The notes under the pieces were generated by a model that saw only the letters and a program-made list of their open reading frames with translations, was not told where the DNA came from and did not search any database. Of a DNA stretch of 35,562 nt, positions 20,623-31,599 are shown one piece after another (positions within the stretch are counted from its first letter, which is position 1; each line of letters starts with the position of its first letter). Position numbers and translations under genes: made by a program. The DNA comes from Cladosporium sp. IMV 00045 (lineage: Eukaryota > Ascomycota > Dothideomycetes > Cladosporiales > Cladosporiaceae). The stretch lies in assembly GCA_001931905.2 (NCBI GenBank), contig MSJI02000592.1:1-35562 (forward strand). The letters run 5' to 3'.

Positions 20623-21539
20623 ATGGCCTCCGCCTCCCTCCTCATGCGCACCACGCGCACCGCCACCAACCCAACCTTCACCACCCTCCGCGCCGCCAAA
20701 ACCCCCACTCTCCGCCGCTTCCTCGCCACCCCCTCCGCAGCTGAGCAACCTCGCCTGCGCATCGGCAGCGAAGCGCCCAACTTCCAGGCCAAAACGACCA
20801 AAGGCGACATCGACTTCCACCAGTGGCTGGACGGCAAGTGGGCGATTCTGTTCTCGCACCCGGCGGACTTCACGCCCGTGTGCACGACGGAGCTGGGCGC
20901 GTTCGCCAAGCTGGGCGGCGAGTTTGAGAAGAGGGGCGTTAAGATGATTGGATTGGTGAGTGATTCTCTTTTGATTTCTTTGAGATTTGCGGGAGGTAGT
21001 GCTTGGGTTGGAGAGTGGCGGAACGATCACTCATCCCGAGTCCAACCCAATATCCAGAACCAAGCTAACACCACCCCCAGAGCGCCGACGACCTCACCTC
21101 GCACGACAGCTGGGTCAGCGACATCAACGAAGTGAACCAAACCTCCGTGCAATTCCCCATAATCGCCGACGCGGACCGCCAGGTCGCCTGGCTGTACGAC
21201 ATGATCTCGCAGCCGGACATCGAGCGCCTGCAGAAAGAGGGTGGAATCGCCTTCACAATCCGCAGCGTGTTCGTCATCGACCCCGCCAAAAAGATCCGTC
21301 TGAGCATGATGTACCCGGCGTCGACGGGCAGGAACTCCGCCGAGGTGCTGCGCGTCATCGACAGCTTGCAGACGGGCGATAAGGAAGGCGTTGTTACTCC
21401 TATCGACTGGCAGCGCGGGCAGGATGTGATCGTCCCGCCGAGTTTGAGCACGGCGGATGCGGAGAAGAAATTCGGGCAGGGCATGGTGAGGGAGGTTAAG
21501 TCCTATTTGCGATTTGTGCAGGGCAAAGTTTTCGGTTAG
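20623..21539 (+). CDS. PRX1: Mitochondrial 1-Cys peroxiredoxin (PRX1/Prx6 type)
   Basis: This thiol peroxidase reduces hydrogen peroxide and organic hydroperoxides, probably in the mitochondrial matrix. Exons are 20623-20955 and 21081-21539 with a 125-nt GT-AG intron in phase 0, giving 263 aa. Residues 1-40 are rich in Arg, Ser, Thr and Ala with no acids (RRFLATPSAAEQ near the likely processing site), a good mitochondrial presequence. The AhpC/TSA domain follows from about 44. The peroxidatic motif is HPADFTPVCTTELG with Cys87, Thr84 and Pro80 in the usual PxxxTxxC arrangement. Cys87 is the only cysteine in the protein, so it is a true 1-Cys enzyme needing an external thiol. The C-terminal Prx6-type segment has TPIDWQRGQDVIVPPSLS and a long tail to residue 263. 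Length and motifs match fungal Prx1 closely. The 3' end is convergent with the MFS transporter gene. Confidence 0.96.
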
Positions 21540-21895
21540 ATGGGGTTGGGAAGTTTAGATGTTGTTATACATGATGTGATGGGTTTTTGTACAACATGTA
21601 AAAAACAAAGAGAGGATATAAATAGAAATGGCCGGTAGAGGCAACAGCAGCCATCGGATACCTTCTTGCCAACATCGCTCGCGAGAGCAACAGATTCCGT
21701 GCTTTGCAGCCGAATCTCTCTTTGCGGTTCCACCTCGTCTTTCCGAATCTCTTATGAACCACCTCAGGATCCATAGATATGTACACAGGCTTCCTTCAAG
21801 CCCATTGAATGAATATTAAATAAACGCCTCGCCAACCCAAACCAAATGCATCAATCAACAACAACAGAACCCAGCAGCCCTTTCCAGACCTCACC
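21540..21895. other. Convergent 3' intergenic region
   Basis: These 356 bases separate the stop codons of the convergent PRX1 and MFS genes. The sequence is AT-rich and should contain both polyadenylation regions. No gene was seen. Confidence 0.5.
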
Positions 21896-23962
21896 TCACC
21901 TACCATTCCCACTCCCCCCAGCAGCACCCTCCTCTTTCTCCTCGGCCTCTTCACCAGGCAAGAAAATCTCATGCCCACTCCCATTCCTCACCCAATACGC
22001 AGCAACACAGCCAAACGCAGCGATCGTCCCGACAATCCACCACGCCATGCCGATGACGCCGCGCTCCATCCACACGCCGAACCACCAGCCGGCCAGAATA
22101 GGCCCGAGAGTGCGGAAAGTGGCTGAACACGCCTGGCCCAGCCCGTGAATCGTGCCGAGCACGGAGGGGTGGGGCGAGGAGTTGTTGAGCAGGATGATGG
22201 TGGCGGGGAGGGCGAAGGTGCGCGCCGCGACTTGCAGGAAGAGCACGAAGGAGATTCCCAGCCAGACGAGCGTGCCGGAGGCGGGGTCGGGCGCTTGCGT
22301 GGTGGAGGGGAGGAGCGCGATGTAGGGCGCGAGGTAGTAGGCGGCGGGGAAGAGGACGAGGGAGCCGCGGAAGCAGCGCATGAGGCCGAAGCGCGCGTTG
22401 GCCCAGGGGTAGAGGAGGAATTGCAGCGCGACGCCGATGAAGCCGATGATGGCCATGGCGAAGCCGATTGTGGGCGGCGGGAAGGCGAGGCCAGAGGCGA
22501 ATTTGAAGGCGCTGTGCGGCGCGGGCTGGTCGTCGGGAGGGGTGTCGGGGGAGACGAACTCGCGGGGCGTGGCGAGGAAGAGGATCCAGAGGTTGGCGAA
22601 GGCGCCCATGTGGAAGTCGAAGATGGCGATGCTGAGGAGGGTCCAGAGGACGTTGGGCGTCCAGATGCGTTTGAAGGCAAGGCGTTGGATGGCAGGGCGG
22701 GGTTCTGCTTTTTCGCCGTTCGAATGTAGACGGTCCAGTTCCAGCGATGCGGTGCGTTCAGTGCTGCTGAGCAGGCCTTCACGCTGCGTTTCCTGCACCT
22801 TGCGGTAACCATGGGCTTTGGCGTTTTGGAAGCTGGCGTAGGTCTCGCGGAGAAGGCGAACGGGTTCAAACGGACGCTTTCCCTTGAGTGTTTCGTCCAG
22901 GCCGAAGTGGACAACGACAGCTTCCGCCAGAAGGAGCACGGTACAGAGGAGATTGGGCAATGCATACGGATATTTCGACATCCACTGTACTCCCTCAGCC
23001 CCACCAAAAGTGCTGTTCTCTCCAAACAAATGCGGGAGATTCTTCACGGGCTCCGACAGAACGCCACTGAGCATCGGACCAGCCACGTTGGCGACATTGA
23101 ACGCCGCAGGCAACAAGAGGAACGCTCGCGGATGCCAGGGCTTCGGCGTGCGCTCTGCGACCATCGTGCGCGCGGACCCAACAGTGCCGTTGATAGCACC
23201 ACTGAGCACTCTCCAAAACACAGCCTGTTTGAAAGTCGTGCTGAAAGCAACCCCAATACACCCCAGCGCAGTCCCTACAAGTCCAATGTTCAACACCAGC
23301 TTCCTGCCCACGCCCGGCTGGTCCGCAGCTCTCCCCCATATTATACTCGTGATGATCTGCGCCGCGGTGAAAGCGCCCTGCAACATGCCCGCCTGATGTG
23401 AAATGGTGCCGTCCGGGAGCTCGGGGTCGAAGGAGCGCAATTGGTGGACCATGTACGTTTGCAGCGCGGCCATTTGGAAGAAGTCGACGAAGCGCGACGC
23501 GGCGAGGATGGCCAGTTGGCCCTTGTGTGGCATGTTCATCCATGTTGGCGCGGGCGGGGGGATGGCTAGCACTCCTTCGTCCTGACTTGAGCTGGCGAGT
23601 GTCGGCGCTCTCGGTCCAGATCGTTGTCTCGACAGCGACGGTCGATCCTCAAAACCAGTACTTGATAATGACCTCTCATGCTTCGACCGCGGTATTGAGC
23701 CATTCTCCGCCGCCGCTATTGTCCAGTCGTCCTCTTCTCTCACAGATCCGTCCTGCAGGTAGTGGTGGTGTTGTTGGTCGTCGTAGTCGTCGTTGTCGGC
23801 GTAAGAGCCATCTACGCGATAGGATTTGCGGTCAGCTGTGTTCCGGCGGGTTTGCTTAAGATCATCCGCGCGAAAGGAATCCGAACCATGGCGTTGGCGC
23901 AAGTGACCCGAGGCATTGCGCTGGTGGGAGAGGGATGCAGACGCCTGCCGCTGGTGTGCCAT
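21896..23962 (-). CDS. MFS transporter, ZIFL/YCR023C-like, with long polar N-terminus
   Basis: This intronless 688-aa frame encodes a 12-TM major facilitator superfamily transporter, probably proton-coupled export of a small molecule at the plasma or vacuolar membrane. Residues 1-140 are polar and low-complexity (Ser, Arg, Gln, His, Asp), likely a cytosolic regulatory tail. The membrane core begins at about 147 (GQLAILAASRFVDFFQMAAL). The TM2-3 loop motif GRAADQPGVGRK (210-221) is a variant of MFS motif A. A central loop of about 100 residues (roughly 355-450) separates the two halves. The second half carries GTIHGLGQACSATFRTLGP followed by GWWFG, like plant ZIFL and yeast YCR023C proteins. 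The C-terminus is acidic then Gly-rich. The substrate is unknown. A TATA-like box sits only about 32 bases before this ATG, so a downstream start (Met142 or Met144) is conceivable. Confidence 0.9.
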   Translation of the reverse strand: MAHQRQASASLSHQRNASGHLRQRHGSDSFRADDLKQTRRNTADRKSYRVDGSYADNDDYDDQQHHHYLQDGSVREEDDWTIAAAENGSIPRSKHERSLSSTGFEDRPSLSRQRSGPRAPTLASSSQDEGVLAIPPPAPTWMNMPHKGQLAILAASRFVDFFQMAALQTYMVHQLRSFDPELPDGTISHQAGMLQGAFTAAQIITSIIWGRAADQPGVGRKLVLNIGLVGTALGCIGVAFSTTFKQAVFWRVLSGAINGTVGSARTMVAERTPKPWHPRAFLLLPAAFNVANVAGPMLSGVLSEPVKNLPHLFGENSTFGGAEGVQWMSKYPYALPNLLCTVLLLAEAVVVHFGLDETLKGKRPFEPVRLLRETYASFQNAKAHGYRKVQETQREGLLSSTERTASLELDRLHSNGEKAEPRPAIQRLAFKRIWTPNVLWTLLSIAIFDFHMGAFANLWILFLATPREFVSPDTPPDDQPAPHSAFKFASGLAFPPPTIGFAMAIIGFIGVALQFLLYPWANARFGLMRCFRGSLVLFPAAYYLAPYIALLPSTTQAPDPASGTLVWLGISFVLFLQVAARTFALPATIILLNNSSPHPSVLGTIHGLGQACSATFRTLGPILAGWWFGVWMERGVIGMAWWIVGTIAAFGCVAAYWVRNGSGHEIFLPGEEAEEKEEGAAGGSGNGR

Positions 23963-25341
23963 CGCCGCGAAGGTGGTACGGCGGCGGCAGGCGTATTTAT
24001 ATATGCGGGTCTGTCCCTCGGTAGTGGTGGTGGGGGGAGCAGGGCAGGCGACTTTCGAGCCGACGTGGGATGGTCGTATGGAGGGGTTCGTAGATAGAGG
24101 AACGCAATTGAGAAGACGCCTTGCGTGATCCGGGGAAAGGTCTTTCTCGTGGTGTTCGAGAAAAGGCGAAGATTACAACCTTGCGACTAAAGGCGTTTGG
24201 CCTCGGAGTGGTCGCCGCGGGAGGATTAAGAGAGCTAGACAGCGGCAGATGGGTCTCTCTCCCTCGGACAGTGGCCGCCAAGCTAGTTTTATACAGGGCC
24301 CGGTCTGTATTGCTATCAGGCCAGATAGCTCTTCCTAGAGGTGTTGTTTGGTCCGGACTATCGCGGAGGCAGCAGTAGTGACGCCTCCGATGTCGCAGTA
24401 GTATAGATATGGTATACGTCTCGACAAACCTCACACGCCTGAGCGATGGAAAGAAGCCTTGCTGCACCAAGCACAGTCCAGTAACAGCCCTCTGGCAAGT
24501 TTGCGCGTCTCTGGTCAGCCAAACGCCCAAACGGGCACACCAGAAGAGCTGTGGACCGGAAGAGGAGCGCCGTACATCTTGGCAGAGAGGGACTGTCAGA
24601 GAGGATAAGGTCGGCGTCAGGACGAGATGGAGAAATGACGGCGGGAGGTGGATCGCATTCCCCCTTCACTAACATCTCACCACAAGCGGCGGCCAGGGCT
24701 GATGTGGCTGCTGCGCTTGCTCGACCAGGGGGGATCTATAATGCTTGCGTTTCGGCTTCGTCACCCCATGTCCACCTTTGTCCACCTCACAACGTGCACG
24801 TCCACCCAAGACGACGATTGTATGTTTCTTTGGTTTAAGTTCGGTCAGTTCGTTAGTTCGTTCGGTGAGTGAGCGAGCGAGCTATACTCCAAACAACTGT
24901 TTGAGAAAGATAGAGTTCTATCTGTCCATCTCTCTTATGCAAAACATACGCGGCCGCAGTGGATTCTTCAAAGGCGAGCATGCCATACGCAACCTCGCCG
25001 GCAAATCGGCAGGGCCCACGCAATCATGCTTCAAATGCCCTATCTGCAGAATGTGAGAGCCGGGCGGGGTTGACAATGCGCGGGTTTGAGATTATCCGGA
25101 CAGTAAGGTAGTCAAGTTAGGTATGTCGATTCAACACGTGTACAGACAATACTTCGAGCGAGTGTGCAGGAATGACGATGCCGTGCTGAAGGCATGCTGT
25201 ATATACACATGAGATGATTATGAAATATCCACTGAGTGATGCCCAAACTCCCAACCCAGCTCACAAAGTACAGAACAAATGAAGGAAACCCAAAGAAAAC
25301 AAGTAAATGCACACACACAAAAAAGAGCATAGATAACCTCA
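23963..25341. other. Intergenic, MFS 5' region and ASST-like gene 3' region
   Basis: These 1.4 kb contain the MFS gene promoter and the 3' flank of the next minus-strand gene. A short TTCGTTAGTTCGTTCGGTGA repeat-like tract occurs near 24848-24870. Open frames such as 23997-24530 (-) have no protein-like features. Confidence 0.45.
23994..24003 (-). promoter_or_regulatory. TATA box of the MFS transporter gene
   Basis: The minus strand reads TATATAAATA, a canonical TATA element, with its downstream end about 32 bases upstream of the annotated ATG at 23962. Confidence 0.5.
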
Positions 25342-27443
25342 TCAATCACCACGTCTCCACGCCCGCCCAGGACTCCTGACATCCTCATCGAGCTCCTTCT
25401 CCTCAAGCCTCGAATAGCGGCCGAGCACACGGCTCCCCAAGCCCTCTCTCAACCACAGAGGCAGAACGTGCCCATCGCCCTCTCCCGCGCCTTGCCTCGT
25501 GACCTTCCTCAGACCGATCACGAAAATGACTCCCAGCAGAACCATAGCGAACACCGCAATGCCGACCGCAGAGCCCATGCTGACCTTGCGCGAGCCGCTT
25601 CCCGGTGAGTCCTGGTAGTAATGCGTGGTGTCGAAGCCGCGGTTGGGGGACAAGTATTTCTGGTCGACGAGGACCTTCGCCTCGTAGCCTGTTCGACTGC
25701 CGTCAGGCGTCTTCTCTGACGGCTGGCAACCTCGGTCGTCGCAGTAATTGACCAGACCCGGCGAGGGGACGAAAGTACGCTGGATCACGGAGCGCTCCAG
25801 CGTGCGGCCCTCGCTGTCGAGGGCCTCGGCGTACGCCCACTGCGCGACGGAGGGGAAGGAATATTCGGTCTCGAAGCCGGTTTTGGTGGCGTTGCCGATG
25901 AAAGTGAAGGGGCCTGCGGAGGACTCATCGGAGGTGAAGAAGTTCCAGTTGCGCACTTCGGTGGCGCCGTTCCAGGAGACGAAGAAGCGCATGCCGCTCT
26001 TGCGGTCGCCGGTGCGCGAGAAGGTCCAGAGGGAGGGCTTGGTGAGGGGCTGCGCGGTCCAGTTGTATTTGTTGGAGCGGTAGATCATCACGTTCGAGGC
26101 GCGGTCGGCGAGTTTGGCGTACATGACCGGAGTGCCGTCAGCCGTGTGTTCGGAGAAGTAGGGGTGCTCGCCCCAGCCGATGTGGCAGTTGCCGTCGGGG
26201 AGGAGTTGCATGTTGCCTTGCGAGCCGGAGAGAAGACCACCCTCTTCCTCGGGAGCGCCCCATTGCGCGATCTTGGTGGCGGTGTTGGCGATGTGGTCCA
26301 GCGAAATGATCCAGCCGTGAGAGAACTTCCCGGTCGAGTTGAAAGTGTTGCTCGCGTTATCGTAAAACGAAAGGATGGTGTGCGTCGCATTCTCATAGAT
26401 CCAGCGAGCGTGGTGCTGGTAAGAGAAGTTGAAGTTTGTCTGCTCGAAGGTCGGGTTGTTGCCGCCCATCTCCCACATGATATGGCCATCCACACCGGAA
26501 AGCTTGTAGATGGCGCTGACGTGGCGGGCGGAGATCAGATAGTCGCCATCTTGGTTCTTGTCCACACTGTTAATGTGGAAGTAGTCCCAAGGTGACTGCT
26601 CGTGCAGACCATCGCCGCTCGTGTCGGTAGATTGGGGCAGTGTCCAGCTCAAGCCCGGGTCGACGTGGTCCAGCGAGCGCCATTCGAAGAGCACATTCCC
26701 GGTCTCAATGTCTATCTCTTGAAAAACACCCTCCACGATCCATCCCATGCCGTTCTGTACATTGAATCGCGGGTTTGTTGTCAGGTCGTACTGTCTCGGC
26801 TGGTATACGGTCATGAGCACTGTTGTTCCATCGGTGTAAGGCGCCATCTTAAACTCATGCATGTCGCTGCTGGCGCCCGCGCCAGAGCTCTCGATGGTCT
26901 TTACAATCCTGTAGTTCTTGTCCATGATGACTCCATGACCCCTTGCGAATCCCTGGTGCTGCTCACCCTGGAAATAGCACAGGTGGTCCTCCCCTTTGTA
27001 CTGACATACTCGCGGTGTGTGCGCCGTCTTGGGCCCTGAGGACCCAGCACCTGACCACACGAGCTGACCAGAATTGTCGTAGATATATGGCCCGGGGTCG
27101 AGGTTTCGGTAGGGTGCTAAGAAGATGTATCCAGGCGTTACCAACTCGGGCCTGAGGATGGAGAAGTCTATTATAGGAGCGTGAAGGTCGGGTCGCTGGG
27201 AAAGAAGGAAAGGTCAGCATATAAGCTCCAAAGCTTTTGTCGACTTCTGCCAACGCAGGTTTGACGCTGTACTTAATATAACACCATCCTCCTCCTCAAA
27301 CTTACCGACTTGAACTGCGACGTGGGACTTGTGTCGTTGTTCAACTGTGCGCCCACGCCATTGCTTCCAAGAAGCGCCAGAAGAGACAGACTACATGCCG
27401 CCTTCCGAACGAGAGAGTTCGGGGAAGAAGAGAACCAAAGCAT
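25342..27443 (-). CDS. Arylsulfotransferase (ASST)-family protein, membrane-anchored
   Basis: Exons 27443-27306 and 27195-25342 are joined by a 110-nt GT-AG intron in phase 0, giving 663 aa. Exon 1 supplies a signal peptide (SLSLLALLGSNGVGA, cleavage near residue 32). After the join the protein reads SQFKSRPDLHAP, then PGYIFLAPYRN and GPYIYDNSGQLVW, typical of the fungal arylsulfotransferase family. Further family blocks are DMHEFKMAPYTDGTT (from 157), SPWDYFHINSVDKNQDGDY (from 247), SARH (268-271) and QHHARW (306-311). A beta-propeller fold is expected. Near the C-terminus a hydrophobic helix (about 588-608) is followed by a basic stop-transfer segment and a 50-residue tail, implying a type I membrane protein with its propeller outside or in the lumen. 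Bacterial ASSTs transfer sulfuryl groups between phenols; activity has not been shown for most fungal members. A CT-rich tract lies just upstream of the ATG. Confidence 0.92.
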
Positions 27444-29437
27444 CGAGTCCAAGATCCAAGAGAGAGAGAGCGTCGATATAAAGCCTCAGGGTCGAGCGGT
27501 AGAGTAGCGCGTGGAGATACGAGAGCACGCAATCGCAGGGAATGATGTCGACAGACTTCGGTAGTCGCTTGGTGAAAATGAATGATAGGCCAAAAAGGTG
27601 GCGTATTGCTTATAGGGAAATATGTAACAAAAAAAGAATGTAGATTCTCGCTCGCTCGAATGACTCCAGAAGCAACCCTGGAGTTGTTGGCACTTCTGTT
27701 TCAGAGCGAGGAAGGGCGGCGACGACGGAGACCTTGGATGTCGTTCGCGGATGAGGCGTCTCGCGTAAAGAACGCACGGTCGTCGAAGGCCCTATGGCGG
27801 AGGGTATATAGCCTTGGGCTAAAAGTAGACCGTGAGGCTGTAGTAAAAGGGGGATTTCGTTGGTGAATGCCGAACAATAACGATAGTCACTTTTCGATGG
27901 ACAACAATAACGCAGGCGATGCCTCAGCCAGTCCTCCAGAAAGCAACAAACCTCTCCTGATACCGATCATTCCAGAGTCGCGCTGACCCGGCGGTTACCA
28001 GGATCTTCTCGCAGGGCCGCGCAACCATCAGCGTCGTTCCAGTCGCGGCCGTTGCAAATCGTTGCCGGGACTCAGAACAAGACTACTGGCCCCCACTCTC
28101 TCCTTACCCGGCTGGACCCCTCAGTAGTGGTAGCCCTCACTAGGAGGTAACTACTGGCATTCCTGTCGAGAACTAGTGCGCGCGTCTTCGAGACATGCCC
28201 GGCCCGCCCACGTTGTCTCGAGAAAAAGTTTTGGTGGCGTGTTGTTTTGGCGCCGCCCAGCCGGAATCCCGTGGCCTTTCACAAAAGCCATGCAGGGGGC
28301 GTTCGGCAGAATAGGCCTACATCTGCGGTGTTGCAGTGCTTTTATGCAGGCAGGTGGTACCGGCCAAGCGACCAACCGGCCCGGCCGTTCTGGTTGCGTT
28401 TGAAGTGAAGGTTTCACAGAAGAAGGCAGATGTACTCTACGTACCTGTGAGATTGAGTTTCCTGCGATAGACAATGAAGTCTGGATGAAAGTGAGCGACA
28501 ACCTTCTGGGCCGGCTCTGCACGCCTTCTGAGCTTGTAAGACGAGCCAGAGCGTTTCATCAAACCTGCACGCCGAGCTAGAAGGAGGAATCAATAATCAC
28601 CACACTTGTCAGACGCACCTTGGCGGCATGTCTGGCCGACCAGAATGATGGCCTCGGCAGCAGCTTAGGCGAAAATCGAGGCCGCCTGTCGATAGGACTC
28701 ACAATTGTGCCTATTCGGCCGGGTGCATGGTAAGCAAGCAAGCAAGCTGTCGTCAGGGTACGATATCCATGACACCCACATTTTCTGGGATGTGGTGAGG
28801 CTCGAAGCAAATCCATGATCATGATACTTGTTCGCGCACGGCTGAACATCACTCACGAGAGCGTCTGAGGAAGGTGAAAGCTGCGAACTCCAACTGCACC
28901 AGCGCGCCGATTCCTCTTTCTGGTGATTACCGGACTGCGCTTCGCTTCTCTTGCATGCATGCACACCTGCAAGTGAGACGGCCTCGTGAAACCCGTACTT
29001 CCTGCAGGTACCGTCGTCTTCATCACAGCCGCTTGCTCGGGAGGAGTGGTAGTACAGCACTGTTTCAAAGGTTGTACTTTTTTGGGGAACAAACGACTTG
29101 ATACAATAATGAGAATTAGAAAAATAAAACAAAGGGCAATGAAACCAAAACAGCTGGTAGTACACCAGATTCAATTTTAGTGGTGGAAGAAGAACAGCCC
29201 ACTTCGAGAAATATTGGAACGCCGCGTGTGGTACAAAATCCATCGGCAATGATAATAACTCCCAAAACACCGTCCTCCAAAAGACAATGACAAAGAGCCT
29301 CCTTTTTTGCGGCTCGTCCAGAAGATGCTTGTGAGAAATGCAAATCTCCTTCCCAAGAAGAAAACCAAGTCGCGCCGTTTAGAACTCCCAAAATCACAAC
29401 CCGTAGAGACACCAGCCAAGAGTCTCTTTCAAGGCCC
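27444..29437. other. 2-kb intergenic region between the two sulfotransferase-family genes
   Basis: It holds the promoter of the ASST-like gene (minus-strand CTCTCTCTCTCTT tract at about 27458-27470) and the 3' flank of the sulfotransferase gene. Open frames at 27582-27866 (+) and 28665-29270 (-) lack recognisable features. No RNA gene or transposon was seen. Confidence 0.45.
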
Positions 29438-30440
29438 TTAGTGCCTGCTACCAAAGAACCTCCTGACAGTCATACCCGCACCGAGCACCACAGCCGCAAG
29501 ACTGCCACCAACAACCGCCGCGCGGAAAGCGACGTTGAGCATCTGCATGCGGTTGCGGCGCTGGCAGCGCTCGACGAAGCCGTCCGTATCGTTGGTGCGC
29601 GGGAACTTCTTGCCCTCGGGGACGGGCACTTCGAGGAACTCGCACAGCGGGCCCCAGCCTTCGCCCATCTTGTACTCGAGCAGGTTCTCGGCGGGGACGA
29701 GAGAGCGGATCTCTTCGTAGTATTCTTGGAAACGACGCTTGCCGTGCTTCTCGAAGTCGCCTTCCCAGAACTCGGTCCAGAATTCTGCACGTGTGTTAGT
29801 TTCATGCTTCTGCTTCTTTCAAGGGGCGCCATTGTGGAGGCCAGGTTTGAACATACTGTTAAGCATAGGCTGGTACATGCCAGCAGCCCAGTCGAACTTG
29901 CCAACGAGCTTGAGCTCAGGCTCCGTGGCGCGCCAGTGCACCGTCTTCATGGTGCTGGCGTGCCAGCTGTCGATGTCTCTCGTGGTGACGAGCACCTTGG
30001 CGTCGGGGTATGCCTCGATCAACTCTTTCGCGAACGCCACGGCGGGCCAGTCGCAGACGGCCTGGCAGTGGCCGAGCAGCTGGTCCCATTGCTCGCGGCC
30101 GAATTTACCCTTGCCGTCGTACTTGGCCGCCAGAGCGTCGGACCACATCAGGCAGTCGGGCGGGTTCTCCACCGACGCGGACATCATGTGGTAGCAGTCG
30201 TCGAAGCCGAGTTCTTGGAGGGCGGTGCGGAGGGCTGCGCGGTCAATGCGGTCAGTATGTGTGCGCTAAGTGGGAGTCGCAAATGCGATCGTTGCAATGC
30301 TTACACGCTGTGCCGGTGCGACCGAGGCCGAGGGCCAGGACTCGCATGGGGACTACGCGGCGGCATTCTCTGCGGTTGATGTCGGTGTCATTGGTGAAGA
30401 TGTCGGTGACGGGCTTGGGGGTGTAAGGTTGGAAAGCCAT
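29438..30440 (-). CDS. Sulfotransferase-family P-loop protein with C-terminal membrane anchor
   Basis: Exons 30440-30305, 30234-29857 and 29784-29438 (introns of 70 and 72 nt, GT-AG) give 286 aa. The first splice restores the P-loop LGLGRTGTASLRTAL (from about 37), the 5'-phosphosulfate-binding loop of the family. The block VLVTTRDIDSWHAST (127-140) corresponds to the 3'-phosphate-binding region. KFWTEFWEGDFEKHG is formed across the second intron. The last 34 residues carry a hydrophobic helix (about 257-276) followed by RRFFGSRH, so the protein is probably tail-anchored with the enzyme in the cytosol. Length and architecture match the fungal sulfotransferase family (Sulfotransferase_4 type), often misannotated as NAD-dependent epimerase. 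The acceptor substrate is unknown and true PAPS use is not established for the family. Confidence 0.92.
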
Positions 30441-31266
30441 TGTGTCTTTTTGGTATGATCCGAGCCGATGCGATTGGGAGAAGATTGCCGTCTATCGGGT
30501 CTTGAATGGATTATTATGTATAGATGTATGGTGTGGCCTCTCCAGATTCCAGACAATGGAAGGAAAGAGTCTGTCGTCGGCGAGAAGTGACGTCTCCTGC
30601 AAGGGACAGCGGGCCAGATGTGAGAACGTGACTCTGGGCGAAAAGTATCGACGGTGTGAAGGCGGTTACTAGAAGTCGGTACGTGGAAAGCAAGATGTAT
30701 GGACGACCAGATCTAGCGAGCAGAATGTCTGTATGTCTGTCTTGTGATACTTTGAAGCTTAAGCGAAGATGTGCAGCGAAAGAGCCAAGGGAGAACAGGA
30801 GCAGACAAGGCGGGTGGTGGAGGGAGAGAAAAAGGTCTTGGGTATTATTATGAATGATGAAAGAATGCCGGCCAGCGACAAGAAAGGTTGGTATAGTTTT
30901 GATTGAGAGAGCGATAGTAGTGGTGCTCCGCGCATCGCAAAGGCCACTGCCCCTAGCAAGCGTCGCAAGGAGAGCGAGGAGACTTGACGCACCCACCACC
31001 GGCTATTGGATCTGCACCATCTCTGGGCAAGCCACGCTTCGGCCTCGTTGGCCCGCGAGCCCTCTCTACCGCTAGCAATTGTACGCGCATACTTTGTTAG
31101 CTGACATGCGAGCCATGATAGCCCCTTGGCAAGCCATTTACTTCCACCGCTCTGGTCTCCTGTGGCGTTTTCCTCAAGAGTCGTGACGAACTGGCGAGAA
31201 CCAGTTGCATTTTTTGCATTCGGTAGGATCAATGATGTAGGTATACAGCCAAGTCACCTGAACGAC

Positions 31267-31584
31267 ATGCACGTTGCCAGCCCTGCCGACCCATCACAAC
31301 CAGTGGAGACCGAGCAGACGCAACTCTCACCTAGAGTGCCAGAGATTGACAACTCCTCTCCTTTGAACGGTGCGCGGCCTCTCTCCGCGCGGCTAAACAG
31401 GCCACGCGGTTGGCGTCCGCTAGTCTCCGAGGTTTTGCTTGTAACGATAAGATCCATCCGGCTGACTCCAGGGAGAACCCCACCCGTCGCCCACGAGTCG
31501 AATGGCATGAGGAGGTCCCAGCGCTTCGCGACTCTTGCGAAGGTGGAGGCTAGGAAGCGAAAGAAGCGAGATGTGGTGGCTTGA
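31267..31584 (+). CDS. Possible small orphan protein, 105 aa (doubtful)
   Basis: An ATG at 31267 opens 105 codons ending in TGA at 31582-31584. Third positions are often G or C and codons such as GAG, CAG, AAG and GCC are frequent, as in neighbouring genes. The C-terminus is strongly basic (KVEARKRKKRD), like a nuclear localisation signal. I recognise no domain. The frame also stays open upstream without an ATG, so a spliced 5' exon is possible, as is chance. Confidence 0.25.
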   Translation: MHVASPADPSQPVETEQTQLSPRVPEIDNSSPLNGARPLSARLNRPRGWRPLVSEVLLVTIRSIRLTPGRTPPVAHESNGMRRSQRFATLAKVEARKRKKRDVVA

Positions 31585-31599
31585 ATTGCCGCCTTCCTA

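Noticed and set aside
21988..23025. 345-codon minus-strand frame, and 22145-22729 plus-strand frame
   Set aside because: Both overlap the MFS transporter gene in other frames. Their Ser/Pro/Arg-rich and Gly/Glu-rich compositions are shadows of high third-position GC.
27582..27866. 94-codon plus-strand frame
   Set aside because: It lies in the promoter region of the ASST-like gene with Arg-rich, non-protein-like composition.
29441..30379. 312-codon plus-strand open frame
   Set aside because: It is exactly antisense to the sulfotransferase gene, running through its introns. Its composition is that of reverse-complemented GC-rich coding sequence and it has no recognisable domain.
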